From: Candidatus Colwellia aromaticivorans
GTDB lineage: Bacteria; Pseudomonadota; Gammaproteobacteria; Enterobacterales; Alteromonadaceae
Direction: 5' to 3'
Length of the DNA stretch: 64,000 nucleotides
Assembly: GCF_003333305.1 (NCBI RefSeq)
Contig: NZ_QOLD01000095.1
Coordinates: 41,782-105,781 of the forward strand
Shown here piece after piece: positions 10,088 through 21,016 of this stretch (position 1 is the stretch's first letter; each line of letters starts with the position of its first letter). A program made the position numbers and the translations under genes. Under the pieces are notes generated by a model, which worked only from the letters and a program-made list of their open reading frames with translations, ran no database searches and was not told the DNA's origin.

Positions 10088-10456
10088 TCATAAAATTATT
10101 ATAAGTCTCTGTTTGTCTGTTTGTCTGTTGGCGAAAGTGTGCAAAGCGCTAGGGTTCTCTTCATGAATATTTGAAGTATCGCTTGAACTTGGCTGCATAT
10201 AAATATCAAACATTTTTTGCTGTTGCTGGTCATAGGCATGGGTTAAGTCCATATCTTTTGTCGCTTGGTAGCTAAATTTTATATTCTCAGCCTGTTCAGC
10301 AAGTTTTGCATTCACTTGATCATGTAAGGTATTTGTTTGTTCTTTTGTTAGTCAATTATTTTTATCCATATTCTCGATAATTAAGTTGGCAAATTTGTTC
10401 TGTTGCATTGAACTGTAGCTACTAGTCGTTGTTGAAGTTACACGTTGAATTGTCAT
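10088..10456 (-). pseudogene. Small hypothetical gene with one in-frame UGA
   Basis: On the minus strand an ATG at 10456, preceded by AGAAGG eight bases upstream, opens a frame of 122 sense or stop codons ending at 10088. It is broken only by TGA at 10354-10352, the 35th codon. The first part reads MTIQRVTSTTTSSYSSMQQN and so on; the second part, after the stop, is Gln- and Asn-rich with EQAENIKFSYQATKDMDL. The good start signal and single lesion suggest a recent nonsense mutation, a sequencing error, or read-through (the context is TGA CTA). I do not recognise the family. Short secretion- or flagellum-associated proteins can look like this, but there is no direct evidence. Confidence 0.55.
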
Positions 10457-10590
10457 TCTCTTAGCCTTCTGGTAATAATTTATATTGCTATATTAACTGA
10501 AAGAAGAAAGGTAACTGTGTCACTTTGTAATGAATAAGTTATGAAATGTTAGTGGCGTAAATTGGTAATAACATCTAGTTCACATTATCG

Positions 10591-10670
10591 TGTAATTGGA
10601 AGTAATTGGAAGTAATTGGAAGTAATTGGAAGTAATTGGAAGTAATTGGAGGTAATTGGAGGTAATTGGT
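10591..10670. repeat. Eight tandem copies of a 10-bp unit at the cca 3' end
   Basis: The unit AGTAATTGGA is repeated with register kept for 80 bp: five exact copies, a first copy beginning TG, and two last copies beginning GG. The array abuts the cca stop codon on the minus strand (its final base is the last base of the stop). The unit is not a multiple of three, so copy-number changes could alter the cca C terminus only if they extend past the stop. The repeat number is likely unstable between strains. Confidence 0.9.
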
Positions 10671-12007
10671 TAATCTATTTGGTATTGTTGTTTCACTTCT
10701 TTAATGGCATGTAAACGTGCTTTTTCCATTGCTTCTTTAATTGCTATTCCCTTTAGGCCTTGCTCCACAAAGGCTTTTGCATTGACCTTCGTTGCCGCTT
10801 GCGCAGCGTCTTTTAAGTATTGCTCTTGTGGATAAGGTTTATTTTCAAAACCAAGACGACCAAGAAAATCACTTTTACAGGCGATTAGGAAATCATCAAA
10901 ATCTTGAGGTTTACGCCAAACATCTAACTGATTAAATATTCGTAGTAAGGTGCTAGATTTTAGTTGAAAAGCCTTATGACAATGTAAATGATGCTCACAT
11001 ACTTTTAAGGCGAGTTGCTTACAGTAAGTCGGCACTTTCAGTTGTTCAGAAATTTTCTCTACTAAAGGAAGACCAGATTTTTCATGCCCGCGATGACTCG
11101 GCCACTGATCGCTCATAGTTAACCCTTTGCCAAGGTCATGGCACAAAGCGGCGAAGCGAATAGCTATTTTATTTTTATGATTAGCGGTTAGTAAAACGGC
11201 TTGCTGTAATACCATCATGGTATGATCACCGCTACAAATTTCAGGATGCCATTGTGCAGGGTTAGGAACTCCCCATAAAATATCAAGTTCAGGCCATAGC
11301 GCTTTCAGTGCTTGGCATTGGTGCAATACTTGAAAGAATATTTCAGGGTGTTGTTCATTGGCAGTTTCTTCAGCTTCTCCCCCAGCACTTCCTTCATCGT
11401 CGTCTTCAGATAGGGCACGCTGCATTTCTTGCCATACTCGCTCGGCGCTTAAAGTGGCTAGTTCGCCGCTATTACTAATTTGTGTCATTAAGATAAGTGT
11501 TTCAGCTGCGATGGTAAAACCATCGTTGTGATAACGGGCAGCAAAGCGCGCGACACGTAATACTCTTAGAGGATCTTCAATAAAAGCATTACTTACGTGG
11601 CGTAATATCCTATTTTCTAAATCTTTTTTTCCATGGTAGGGATCGATGATAGTACCATTTTTACTCATTGCCATAGCATTAACAGTAAGATCTCGTCGTA
11701 ACAAATCTTGTTCAATAGTTACATCGGGTGCTGCGTAACAATCAAAACCTGTGTAGCCTTGTCCTTGCTTACGTTCAGTACGAGCTAGTGCATATTCTTG
11801 TTTGGTTTTTGGGTGTAAAAAAACAGGGAAATCTTTGCCTACTTGCTTAAAGCCTAGCAACAACATTTGTTCAACGGTTGCGCCAACAACTAAATAATCA
11901 TTATCTTTTACTGCTCTATTTAATAGTTTGTCACGGACAGCACCACCCACAAGATAAATATCGAGAGTTGATGTGTCTGTTGCTAAGTGAGTAGTATTAG
12001 TTGACAA
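10670..12007 (-). CDS. cca: Cca, CCA-adding tRNA nucleotidyltransferase
   Basis: Template-independent enzyme that builds or repairs the 3' CCA of tRNAs. It has the class II head-domain motif IYLVGGAVRDKLL, the acidic pair in KDNDYLVVGA, RRDLTVNAMAM, and an HD phosphohydrolase-type domain (CHDLGKG) as in E. coli Cca. I place the start at TTG 12007, with AGGA six bases upstream, giving 445 aa. The frame extends to a TTG at 12046, but that codon lies inside repeat B2. An unusual acidic insertion (EDDDEGSAGGEAEETANEQ) sits between the tRNA-binding body and the HD domain. The stop abuts a 10-bp tandem array. Confidence 0.93.
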   Translation of the reverse strand: MSTNTTHLATDTSTLDIYLVGGAVRDKLLNRAVKDNDYLVVGATVEQMLLLGFKQVGKDFPVFLHPKTKQEYALARTERKQGQGYTGFDCYAAPDVTIEQDLLRRDLTVNAMAMSKNGTIIDPYHGKKDLENRILRHVSNAFIEDPLRVLRVARFAARYHNDGFTIAAETLILMTQISNSGELATLSAERVWQEMQRALSEDDDEGSAGGEAEETANEQHPEIFFQVLHQCQALKALWPELDILWGVPNPAQWHPEICSGDHTMMVLQQAVLLTANHKNKIAIRFAALCHDLGKGLTMSDQWPSHRGHEKSGLPLVEKISEQLKVPTYCKQLALKVCEHHLHCHKAFQLKSSTLLRIFNQLDVWRKPQDFDDFLIACKSDFLGRLGFENKPYPQEQYLKDAAQAATKVNAKAFVEQGLKGIAIKEAMEKARLHAIKEVKQQYQID

Positions 12008-12040
12008 AAATATTCCTAAAATATGTACTGAATTAAGTGA

Positions 12041-12197
12041 TACCAATTAAATTAATTAATGGGTCTAATTTTAATGAATATAAATTTTCAAGAACAAGGC
12101 GCTTGATTGACCAATAGCGGGCTATTGGGATTGAAAGCAACAATGTTATTGGATATTTAGACCATTTAAAAAGATCAGTTAGTTAGTTTGATTGGTA
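12041..12197. repeat. 157-bp dispersed repeat, family B copy 2
   Basis: Same length and nearly the same sequence as 3959-4115, with ends TACCAATTAAATTAATTAA and the near-complement ending GATTGGTA. It lies in the divergent gap between cca and the ExeA-like gene, overlaps the upstream-extended cca frame, and may supply promoter sequence to either side. Confidence 0.85.
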
Positions 12198-12317
12198 TAA
12201 AAGTTTATCACAACTTTTGACTAAGTATGAGCGTAATTCGTAGACATACCTTCAGCAAAAGGTTAGTTTCATAAATAGCACTTTTTACACTTCACCTTTG
12301 AGCAATAACGTCGCTTT

Positions 12318-13862
12318 ATGTATACAAATTTTTTTTCGTTAAGTGAGTTACCTTTTTCAATCGCGCCCGATCCTAAATACTTATTTATGAGTGATCGGCA
12401 TCGTGAAGCGCTGACACATTTAACTCATGGTTTGGGTGGCTCTAATGTCAGTAGTAATGGTGGTTTTGTTTTACTAACGGGTGAAGTGGGAACGGGTAAA
12501 ACGACCGTGAGTCGTTGTTTAATGGCTGATTTACCTGAAAACACACAATTAGCATTCATTTTAAATCCAACTTTATCAAGCCAAGAATTACTGGCAACCA
12601 TTTGTGATCAGCTAAAAATCCGTTATCGTAAAACAGGTGCTACGTTAAAAACATTAACGGATAAAATTTCTGAAAAATTACTGAAAAATCATGTTGATGA
12701 CATCAATACTTTATTGATTATTGATGAAGCACAGCACTTAGAGCCGCAGGTATTAGAACAATTGCGCCTGTTAACTAATTTAGAAACAAATACAAACAAA
12801 TTATTACAAGTGATTCTAATTGGGCAGCCTGAACTTCAACAGTTACTGAAACGTCGTGATTTACGACAATTAGCGCAACGAATTACAGCGCGTTATCACT
12901 TACTGCCCCTAGACAAAAATGAGTTAGCTTTGTATATCAAACACCGTTTATCAGTGGCTGATTGTCATAGAGCTCTTTTTAATAAAAGTGCTATTGCTGC
13001 TATTCATCAATTATCGCAAGGCATTCCAAGGTTAATTAACTTGATTTGCCATAGTGCCTTGATGGAGGCATACAATAGTAATAATGCCGTGATTGATAAA
13101 AAAATAGTACTTAAAGCAGCAAGTCAGGCTTTAGGGGATGATTTTTTGCCGCCTATTTGGTGGCAGCATAAAAATATGAAGACAGCCTTGATTACTAGTA
13201 TGTTATTTGTGGTGTTGATAACGGGATTTTGGCTTGGACAAACAGAACTATCGTTGGTAGCTAATAGCGAGTTACCCAAAAAGGCAGCAGAACAAGTAAT
13301 CCCTGTTAAGGTTGAACCACAAAAAATACAACAAGCAGCGCTGAAAAATGAACCAGAAGAAATAGTAACTGCTTTGAATTCAAATAATAAAGTTATTGTG
13401 CCAATAACAGAAACGCTCGTTAAAAAAGAACCGGAACAAAAAGTTGTTTCAGCAGAGCTAAATACAACCGTGACACATGAAGCTAAAGTAGATGATAACT
13501 ATCAAATTGAAGCCGTTAAAGGTGTTTCTGATGACTTGTTAGCGCGTTTTCAGATGGCGATGGATGAAACCAAAGATCAGCCAGTTTTATCCCAGAAAGC
13601 TGAAGTAACCAATAGCGTTGCTAGTGAAGTTCAGTCACTAACACAAATGCCTGCATGGGTACAAAATGGTGTGCCGAGTTTACATGTAGAACAGCATATT
13701 TATGCATCAAATGGTCAAGGATGGGTAAATGTAAATGGCAGAGATAGATATCAAGGGGATATGATAACGGCAGAGCTACAACTGACAGAGATATTACCTC
13801 AACAAATTATTTTGAAATATAGAGGTGAAGTATTTAGCTTACCAGCGCTGACTAATTGGTAG
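12318..13862 (+). CDS. ExeA/GspA-type AAA ATPase fused to a GspB-like domain
   Basis: A 514-aa inner-membrane ATPase of the ExeA family, which helps place type II secretion secretins through the peptidoglycan. The N terminus is the hallmark FFSLSELPFSIAPDPKYLF. Walker A is GEVGTGKT (55-62) and Walker B LLIIDEAQ (132-139), with GQPEL and IPRLIN following. One membrane helix runs over about 289-307. A charged, low-complexity periplasmic linker leads to a C-terminal domain (about 445-510, PSLHVEQHIYA, WVNVNGR, ILKYRGEVF) resembling GspB/ExeB. In Aeromonas ExeA and ExeB are separate. Here they appear fused, and the peptidoglycan-binding domain of ExeA is not evident. An MshM-type role is an alternative. 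Confidence 0.82.
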   Translation: MYTNFFSLSELPFSIAPDPKYLFMSDRHREALTHLTHGLGGSNVSSNGGFVLLTGEVGTGKTTVSRCLMADLPENTQLAFILNPTLSSQELLATICDQLKIRYRKTGATLKTLTDKISEKLLKNHVDDINTLLIIDEAQHLEPQVLEQLRLLTNLETNTNKLLQVILIGQPELQQLLKRRDLRQLAQRITARYHLLPLDKNELALYIKHRLSVADCHRALFNKSAIAAIHQLSQGIPRLINLICHSALMEAYNSNNAVIDKKIVLKAASQALGDDFLPPIWWQHKNMKTALITSMLFVVLITGFWLGQTELSLVANSELPKKAAEQVIPVKVEPQKIQQAALKNEPEEIVTALNSNNKVIVPITETLVKKEPEQKVVSAELNTTVTHEAKVDDNYQIEAVKGVSDDLLARFQMAMDETKDQPVLSQKAEVTNSVASEVQSLTQMPAWVQNGVPSLHVEQHIYASNGQGWVNVNGRDRYQGDMITAELQLTEILPQQIILKYRGEVFSLPALTNW

Positions 13863-14061
13863 GTGTTAGTTACAAGTAGATAAGTAGATGAGTGATGAAT
13901 AAGAGTGCTCTGATTATCACCGTTCATGAGGGTGTAAATTAAACTGTGTAAATACCCGTTCATCCTGAGCGCGAGGCACGAGCAGTCGAAGGACAACTCG
14001 TAACTCAATACTTATACCCGTTCCAGCTGAATCATGCATCTTCAAGTGGAGCGGGTATATG
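13863..14061. repeat. REP-like sequence and a 47-bp palindrome downstream of leuD
   Basis: CGTTCATCCTGAGCGCGAGG...GCAGTCGAAGG (about 13957-13994) is the inverted partner of the sequence after murA. At 14013-14059 TATACCCGTTCCAGCTGAA and its near-complement around an ATGCAT centre form a palindrome ending two bases before the leuD stop. It may stabilise or end the leu transcript, but no T-run follows it on the minus strand. Confidence 0.6.
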
Positions 14062-14673
14062 CTACTGCCAGCTTGGCATTTTACTTTCAAAAGCTTCGAT
14101 GGTCTCAAGCTTATTTAATGTCCAACCGACACTATCAACACCTTCTTCTAGACAATACTTGTGAAACTTACCTAGTTCAAAGCTAAAGCTAACTTTAGCG
14201 CCACTTTCATTAATGAAAGAAACGTTATTATTTGCTAAATCAACCGTTAAGTTTAGTTTTGCACCTTGAGCTTGAGCGAATAATTGATCAATTTCATCTT
14301 CGCTTAATTTAATCGGTAAAAGACCAATGTTAATACAATTCCCGTAAAATATATCAGCAAAGCTAGGTGCAATAACGATTTTAAAGCCAAATTCTTCTAA
14401 TGCCCAAGGTGCATGTTCACGACTAGAGCCACAGCCAAAATTTTCACGAGCAAGTAAGATACTAGTGCCTTTATATTCAGGTTTGTTTAATACAAACTCA
14501 GGATTTGGCTCTTTGCCACTGTGATCAAGATAACGACTATCGTGAAATAAATGTATACCAAAACCAACACGTTCAGTTTTTTGTAAAAATTGCTTTGGAA
14601 TGATTTGATCGGTATCGACATTAGCGATATCTAATGGCACAACCAAGCCAGTATGTGTGGTAAATTTTTCCAT
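14062..14673 (-). CDS. leuD: LeuD, isopropylmalate isomerase small subunit
   Basis: Small subunit of 3-isopropylmalate dehydratase, which with LeuC converts 2-isopropylmalate to 3-isopropylmalate in leucine synthesis. The protein has 203 aa (E. coli 201). Diagnostic motifs are [13 protein letters not shown] near the N terminus and [14 protein letters not shown] (about 79-92). It is the last gene of leuABCD, separated from leuC by a REP-like sequence of about 80 bp rather than the few bases seen between leuB and leuC. Confidence 0.96.
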   Translation of the reverse strand: MEKFTTHTGLVVPLDIANVDTDQIIPKQFLQKTERVGFGIHLFHDSRYLDHSGKEPNPEFVLNKPEYKGTSILLARENFGCGSSREHAPWALEEFGFKIVIAPSFADIFYGNCINIGLLPIKLSEDEIDQLFAQAQGAKLNLTVDLANNNVSFINESGAKVSFSFELGKFHKYCLEEGVDSVGWTLNKLETIEAFESKMPSWQ

Positions 14674-14697
14674 GATGGAACCTTTAATTATTTGCTT

Positions 14698-14774
14698 GTC
14701 ATCCTCGAGGTGTCTTAATCGGGGATCCAGTTTTTAAATCGAGATTCCGGCTTAAGATACAACCGGAATGACGG
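14698..14774. repeat. REP-like 'gtcattcccg' repeat between leuC and leuD
   Basis: Begins GTCATCCTCGAGG and ends CCGGAATGACGG, with inner GATCCAG and GATTCCGG, giving a stem-loop of the widespread 'gtcattcccg...cgggaatgac' class. Relatives lie at 17392-17423, inside 33192-33230 and at 40255-40383. The copies sit between genes, here inside an operon. Confidence 0.65.
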
Positions 14775-14779
14775 TTCTT

Positions 14780-16204
14780 TTATTTATTTAAATCGACAAA
14801 ATGACCGGCAATCGCTGCTGCTGCTGCCATTTCTGGGCTGACTAAGTGAGTACGACTTCCGCGTCCTTGTCGACCTTCAAAATTACGGTTACTCGTTGAA
14901 GCACAACGGTCACCTTCTTCAAGTACATCGTCGTTCATACCTAAACACATTGAACAACCTGGTAGGCGCCACTCAAAACCAGCATCAGAAAATACTTTAT
15001 CTAAGCCTTCGTTTTCTGCCTGCGCTTTTACGCGATATGAACCAGGAACAACAATAGCATCTATTGAACTTTGCACACTTTGGCCTTTGGCGGTGTAATC
15101 TTTAACAACACTTGCAGCAGCTCTAAGATCTTCAATGCGTGAGTTAGTACAAGAGCCGATAAAAACTTTGTTAACGCTAATATCTGTAATTTTAGTACCG
15201 GCGATTAGGTCCATGTAAGCTAAAGCGTTTACACATGACTCTTTCTCAGTAGGGTCATTAAAATCATCAGGAGAAGGGACAATACCATCGATACTAGTGA
15301 CTTGTCCGGGGTTAGTACCCCAGGTAACTTGTGCTTTAATATCTTTCGCTTCAAGCGTGATAATGCTGTCGAATATGGCATTATCATCTGATTTTAGTTG
15401 CTTCCAATCATTAACCGCTTGTTGCCAAATATCGCCTTTCGGGGCATATTCTCTACCTTCAACATAATCAAACGTGGTTTGATCAGGGGCAACTAAACCA
15501 GCTTTTGCGCCAAACTCTATGCTCATGTTACATACAGTCATGCGTTCTTCCATACTTAATGCTTCAATAGCTTCACCGCAATATTCAACTACATAACCAG
15601 TTGCGCCAGCACTGCCAGTTTTGCCTATGATGGCAAGAATAATATCTTTTGCGCTTATTCCTTTGCCAACATTGCCTTTTACTTCTACCTTCATGGTTTT
15701 AGCTTTTGTTTGACGCAAGGTTTGTGTAGCAAAAACATGCTCAACTTCAGAAGTACCAATACCAAAAGCTAATGCGCCAAATGCACCATGAGTTGCGGTA
15801 TGAGAATCACCACAAACAATAATAGTACCAGGTAAAGTTAAACCAAGCTCAGGCCCCATAACATGAGCGATACCTTGGTTTTTATGTCCCATACCAAATA
15901 ACTCAATGCCAAAGTCTTTACAGTTTTTTTCTAGCGCGCGTAATTGATTAGCAGCGCCTTCACCAGCAGCATCAATTTTGATAGAGCGAGTTGAAATATT
16001 GTGATCCATGGTCGCTATCGTACGCTCAGGATGGCGCACAGGACGATTATGAAAACGCAAATTAGCAAAGGCTTGCGGTGAAGTTACTTCGTGAATTAAA
16101 TGACGGTCAACGTAAAGCAATGGTGTTTCACCTGCTTTTTCTTCTACTAAATGCGTTTGCCATAATTTTTCATATAATGTTTGTGGTGCAGTACTGGTTG
16201 TCAT
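14780..16204 (-). CDS. leuC: LeuC, isopropylmalate isomerase large subunit
   Basis: Large, [4Fe-4S]-containing subunit of isopropylmalate isomerase, in the aconitase superfamily. It shows [21 protein letters not shown], the cluster cysteine in [12 protein letters not shown] and the paired cysteines in [12 protein letters not shown], then [12 protein letters not shown]. The start is ATG at 16204 (474 aa; E. coli 466), one base after the leuB stop. The frame is open 87 bases further upstream inside leuB, but that extension resembles no family member. Confidence 0.97.
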   Translation of the reverse strand: MTTSTAPQTLYEKLWQTHLVEEKAGETPLLYVDRHLIHEVTSPQAFANLRFHNRPVRHPERTIATMDHNISTRSIKIDAAGEGAANQLRALEKNCKDFGIELFGMGHKNQGIAHVMGPELGLTLPGTIIVCGDSHTATHGAFGALAFGIGTSEVEHVFATQTLRQTKAKTMKVEVKGNVGKGISAKDIILAIIGKTGSAGATGYVVEYCGEAIEALSMEERMTVCNMSIEFGAKAGLVAPDQTTFDYVEGREYAPKGDIWQQAVNDWKQLKSDDNAIFDSIITLEAKDIKAQVTWGTNPGQVTSIDGIVPSPDDFNDPTEKESCVNALAYMDLIAGTKITDISVNKVFIGSCTNSRIEDLRAAASVVKDYTAKGQSVQSSIDAIVVPGSYRVKAQAENEGLDKVFSDAGFEWRLPGCSMCLGMNDDVLEEGDRCASTSNRNFEGRQGRGSRTHLVSPEMAAAAAIAGHFVDLNK

Positions 16205-16205
16205 G

Positions 16206-17437
<1,232 letters not shown>

Positions 17438-19000
17438 TTATTTTTCTGCTTTCAATTCTGCAATAGTCATGGCGCGGCGGATGCTATTCAAGGCATGAAT
17501 AAGTGCTTGTCCTGATGCTTCAATAACATCGGTTTCTAAACCATAGCCATGGAAGTTTCTGCCTTGCCAAGTGATAACTAAATCAGCTTGACCTAAACCA
17601 TCTTCACCTGAGCCTTTATTTGATATTTTATAATCACTTACGTCGAACTCAATATCAACAGTTTGCTTGATAGCTTGATATAAAGCATCAACTGGTCCAT
17701 TGCCTGTAGCAGCGTGAACTTTACTTTCTTCAGTATCACCAGAGATTAATTTAATACTCGCAGTAGCAAAATCACCATCACCACATTGCACTTTTATATT
17801 TTCCAAGCGGTAATAATCTTTCAAATCTTTTTGTTGTAATTTAAAGACTAACGCTTCTAAATCATCATCGAATACCTGGCCTTTTTTATCTGCTAATGCT
17901 AAAAAATCAGCGTAAAGTTCTTCGATATCATAATCATTTTCTTTATAACCTAAACTTTCCATTCGGTGGTTAATTACATGGCGACCACTGCGTGAGGTAA
18001 GGTTTAATTTTGTTTTAGCAATACCGACACTTTCAGGCGTCATTATTTCATAAGTATTACTGGCTTTTAACATGCCGTCTTGATGAATGCCTGATGAGTG
18101 GCTAAAAGCATTTCCACCAACAATGGCTTTATTTAATTGCACGGGCATATTGCATAACGTACTGACTAACTTAGAGGTACGAGCAATCTCTTGATGGTTA
18201 ATATTAGTATTTACGCCTAATAATGCCTGGCGAGTTTGCATGATCATTGCTACTTCTTCTAAAGAACAATTACCAGCACGCTCACCAATACCATTAATTG
18301 TACATTCAATTTGACGAGCACCCGCTTGTACTGCCGCCATAGAATTAGCTACGGCTAGCCCTAAGTCGTTATGACAATGTACAGAAATAATTGCTTTATC
18401 AATATTAGGTACGCGGTTGAATAAGTTGGTGATAATGCCTTGGAATTCAAATGGCAAAGTATAACCGACCGTATCTGGAATATTTACGGTCGTTGCACCT
18501 GCATCAATGGCTGCTTCAACCATACGACATAAATTATCAATTGGCGTTCGACCCGCATCTTCACATGAAAATTCCACATCGTCAGTAAATCTACGTGCAT
18601 ATTTTACCGCGTGCACAGCCATGGCTTGTACATCAGAAAATTCTTTTTTTAATTTTTGCTGTACATGAACATCAGAAGTAGAAATAAAAGTATGAATACG
18701 AAATTGATCAGCTACTTTTAATGCCTGTGCACACGCATCAATATCAGCTTCAACGGCACGTGCTAAGCCACAAACACGGGCATTTTTAATGGTACGGGCA
18801 ATTTCCTGTACTGACTCAAAGTCACCGGGTGAAGATACTGGAAAGCCAACTTCCATAATATCAACGCCTAAACGCTCAAGTGATAAAGCTATTTGTAGTT
18901 TTTCATGTACTGATAAGCTAGCGTTTAATGCTTGCTCGCCATCGCGCAAGGTTGTATCGAAAATAATGACATTGTCATTTGTTGCTGCTTTATTACTCAT
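17438..19000 (-). CDS. leuA: LeuA, 2-isopropylmalate synthase
   Basis: Condenses acetyl-CoA with 2-oxoisovalerate, the first step of leucine synthesis and the usual target of leucine feedback. The protein has 520 aa (E. coli 523). N-terminal motif [17 protein letters not shown] includes the metal-binding R-D pair. Also visible are [13 protein letters not shown] and the metal-binding His pair region [15 protein letters not shown], then the C-terminal LeuA regulatory domain (about 395-510). It is the first structural gene of leuABCD and is preceded by the attenuator at 19070-19219. Confidence 0.97.
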   Translation of the reverse strand: MSNKAATNDNVIIFDTTLRDGEQALNASLSVHEKLQIALSLERLGVDIMEVGFPVSSPGDFESVQEIARTIKNARVCGLARAVEADIDACAQALKVADQFRIHTFISTSDVHVQQKLKKEFSDVQAMAVHAVKYARRFTDDVEFSCEDAGRTPIDNLCRMVEAAIDAGATTVNIPDTVGYTLPFEFQGIITNLFNRVPNIDKAIISVHCHNDLGLAVANSMAAVQAGARQIECTINGIGERAGNCSLEEVAMIMQTRQALLGVNTNINHQEIARTSKLVSTLCNMPVQLNKAIVGGNAFSHSSGIHQDGMLKASNTYEIMTPESVGIAKTKLNLTSRSGRHVINHRMESLGYKENDYDIEELYADFLALADKKGQVFDDDLEALVFKLQQKDLKDYYRLENIKVQCGDGDFATASIKLISGDTEESKVHAATGNGPVDALYQAIKQTVDIEFDVSDYKISNKGSGEDGLGQADLVITWQGRNFHGYGLETDVIEASGQALIHALNSIRRAMTIAELKAEK

Positions 19001-19069
19001 TTGCTTATCCTTTATATGCCTAATTGTTGTTTGCTAATTATGTATTGAAGCTAACTAACGCATAGACGT

Positions 19070-19156
19070 AAAAAAACCCGCGTTAATTAGCGCAGGTTTC
19101 ATTTGAATATCTTATTTGTTTATCTCTAATAAATGAAGTAATTAAATAAGCAATAA
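19070..19156 (-). promoter_or_regulatory. leu operon attenuator (terminator and antiterminator strand)
   Basis: On the minus strand AACCTGCG pairs with CGCGGGTT (19098-19075, one G-T pair) and is followed by a run of seven T. This is an intrinsic terminator about 75 bases before leuA. Near the end of the leader reading frame (about 19165-19148) GCGCGGTTAGGTTT is complementary to AAACCTGCGC, the 5' arm of that terminator, and so could form the alternative structure when ribosomes stall at leader Leu codons. This is the classic transcription attenuation layout. Confidence 0.85.
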
Positions 19157-19159
19157 AAC

Positions 19160-19219
19160 CTAACCGCGCATGATGAGTGCGAGGAGGTTGAATGTAGAGT
19201 GCTTTATTAATTTTATCAT
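19160..19219 (-). CDS. leuL: LeuL, leader peptide of the leu operon
   Basis: A 19-codon frame starts at ATG 19219 and ends with TAG at 19160. The peptide has the control stretch FNLLALI (CTC CTC GCA CTC ATC) near its end, directly before the antiterminator strand. Leucine starvation would stall the ribosome there and favour read-through into leuABCD. E. coli LeuL has four consecutive Leu codons; this one has three Leu codons in four positions, so the control codons are fewer. No strong Shine-Dalgarno is visible. Confidence 0.8.
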   Translation of the reverse strand: MIKLIKHSTFNLLALIMRG

Positions 19220-19339
19220 TTTATTGGGTAAACTATCTGTTCAAAAATTACTATGTACATATTAATAACGCATATGCTCTAACACTGTCAAATGAAATAT
19301 TATTAAGTGCTAGATAAATTAGTTATATGTCGCTTAATA

Positions 19340-20851
19340 CTAGAGATTATACTCAACCATAAAAGAGGCATTGAAATCTGTTTCATCACTAATATCATTA
19401 TCAAAAGTTGACTGGCTTATCTCTGCGGCTAAGGTAAAACGCCAGTTTTTATAATCATGCAGAACACTACTTGATACCATCCAAACTTGTTCGGCAATAC
19501 TGGTCACGGTATTGCCAATGATTGGGTTGTCAGGGGCTTTGTCTTGATTATCATAATTTAAATCTAAATAACGTATTTTGGTAGTGAGCCGCGTATTTGT
19601 ATCGAGCTGAGAAAAAGCGCCTAACACATAGGTTTTCGCATCGTTCTCATAAGTGCTACCAATAGTACGGCCATTATAACGCATACCTGTTTGATAACTT
19701 GAGTGCTCATAATAACAATCACCAATATTATCTCTCTCTCCACAATCAGCCAAACTATCAGCTAATTCGATAAATATGGTGCTTGGCTTGCCAAAAATAG
19801 CTAAATGAGCGTCAAAGCCAACTTGGGGTTGTGCTTTGGTAACATATTTTAGCGTGCCTTCAGCACCGTCTTCGGCAAATTTTTGTCCGTAAACGCTCAT
19901 CGGAATATTAAACAAATTAAAACTATAACGTAAATCATAGCCTGCTTGTTGATTCGCAGGGTTTGGCGTGTTTTCATTACAAACTACATCATCAATACCA
20001 CAGTTAGTTTTACCAAGCAGTACATCGCCAAAAGTTGATAAACTTTGAGAACGACCATCGCCACCCCATTGCGCTAAGCGAGTAATGCCTAATTCTAAAT
20101 TTTTAAACGGCTTTAAATTTAATCTAAACCCCCACAATAAGGTGTTTTTAACTACACGTTCATCATCCATTTTTCCCATAAAACTGGTTACAGTCCATGG
20201 AATATCAAATTCAGTAAAAGGCACAATAAATGGTTCGGCTGATTTACGTGAAATCGCGAGTGCCGTAATTGGGCGAGCATTATTGGTTAAGCTTAAACTC
20301 GTATCCCAAGTTGGACCATACCAGCGATTTTGTCGCCCCAAAGAAATTACCCAATTACCAACAAATGCGGCAATATAGCTTTCATCTAAACGGGTCTTTT
20401 CGCCATCAATAGGATCATGGGTATAGCTTGGAGCAAACTTAGCAGCAAAATTTTCGAACAGTATACTTGAGTGTACACTGGCACTATTTTTATCGCTGAC
20501 TTGATCGCCAAAACTGGTAAAACGCTTATTTTCAACACCTACTTGCGCTTTTAAACGTGTTTGGTTGCGATTGGCTAGCTTAAATTGATGATTAATATAA
20601 TGATAAGCGCTTTGCTGATTTGAACTTAAATTATCGAGGGCGATACTTTTAATATCGCGAATAATATCGTTCCACATTAACGGGTAAGTAGTTACTGGAG
20701 TAATGATATGACCAGTGTCAGCAAGTAGTTGAATATTAGCTTTTAAGTAAATGTCTGAAGTGTCTATCCAAGGTTCAGCTAAAGAGTGCGTGCTTAAGGT
20801 TATACCTGCCGCTAAAATTAGCGCAGTAAAGAGTGAGTTAGAAGATAGCAT
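19340..20851 (-). CDS. Wzi-family capsule assembly / outer-membrane beta-barrel protein
   Basis: A predicted outer-membrane beta-barrel of the capsule assembly Wzi family (503 aa). E. coli Wzi helps capsule attach to the cell surface. After a signal peptide (MLSSNSLFTALILAAG... ending SLA-EP) the mature N terminus WIDTSDIYLKANIQLLADTGHI is typical. The body has alternating aromatic strands and ends in a terminal aromatic-rich strand FNASFMVEYNL. I chose ATG 20851, which leaves a clean signal peptide. The frame extends to 20947 but adds non-signal-like residues. It is divergent from a polysaccharide phosphotransferase gene. Confidence 0.85.
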   Translation of the reverse strand: MLSSNSLFTALILAAGITLSTHSLAEPWIDTSDIYLKANIQLLADTGHIITPVTTYPLMWNDIIRDIKSIALDNLSSNQQSAYHYINHQFKLANRNQTRLKAQVGVENKRFTSFGDQVSDKNSASVHSSILFENFAAKFAPSYTHDPIDGEKTRLDESYIAAFVGNWVISLGRQNRWYGPTWDTSLSLTNNARPITALAISRKSAEPFIVPFTEFDIPWTVTSFMGKMDDERVVKNTLLWGFRLNLKPFKNLELGITRLAQWGGDGRSQSLSTFGDVLLGKTNCGIDDVVCNENTPNPANQQAGYDLRYSFNLFNIPMSVYGQKFAEDGAEGTLKYVTKAQPQVGFDAHLAIFGKPSTIFIELADSLADCGERDNIGDCYYEHSSYQTGMRYNGRTIGSTYENDAKTYVLGAFSQLDTNTRLTTKIRYLDLNYDNQDKAPDNPIIGNTVTSIAEQVWMVSSSVLHDYKNWRFTLAAEISQSTFDNDISDETDFNASFMVEYNL

Positions 20852-21016
20852 GCTAGGAAATACCCATTTAATAATTTTACAATTCCATTTGATTTCATCA
20901 TGGAAATATACATTAACGCAGAAAAACTGGATTATACGTGTTTTCATCGCTGTTATATAGAGGTAAAATGGTGATAATTAACAGGTCTTTATTTCATTAG
21001 ATAAGTTGAATGTTTC

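Noticed and set aside
10352..10354. UGA as selenocysteine in the small gene at 10088
   Set aside because: No SECIS-like structure or selenoprotein family resemblance is visible; a nonsense change or read-through is more likely.
12008..12046. Longer cca start at TTG 12046
   Set aside because: The codon lies inside repeat B2 and lacks a ribosome site, while TTG 12007 has AGGA six bases upstream.
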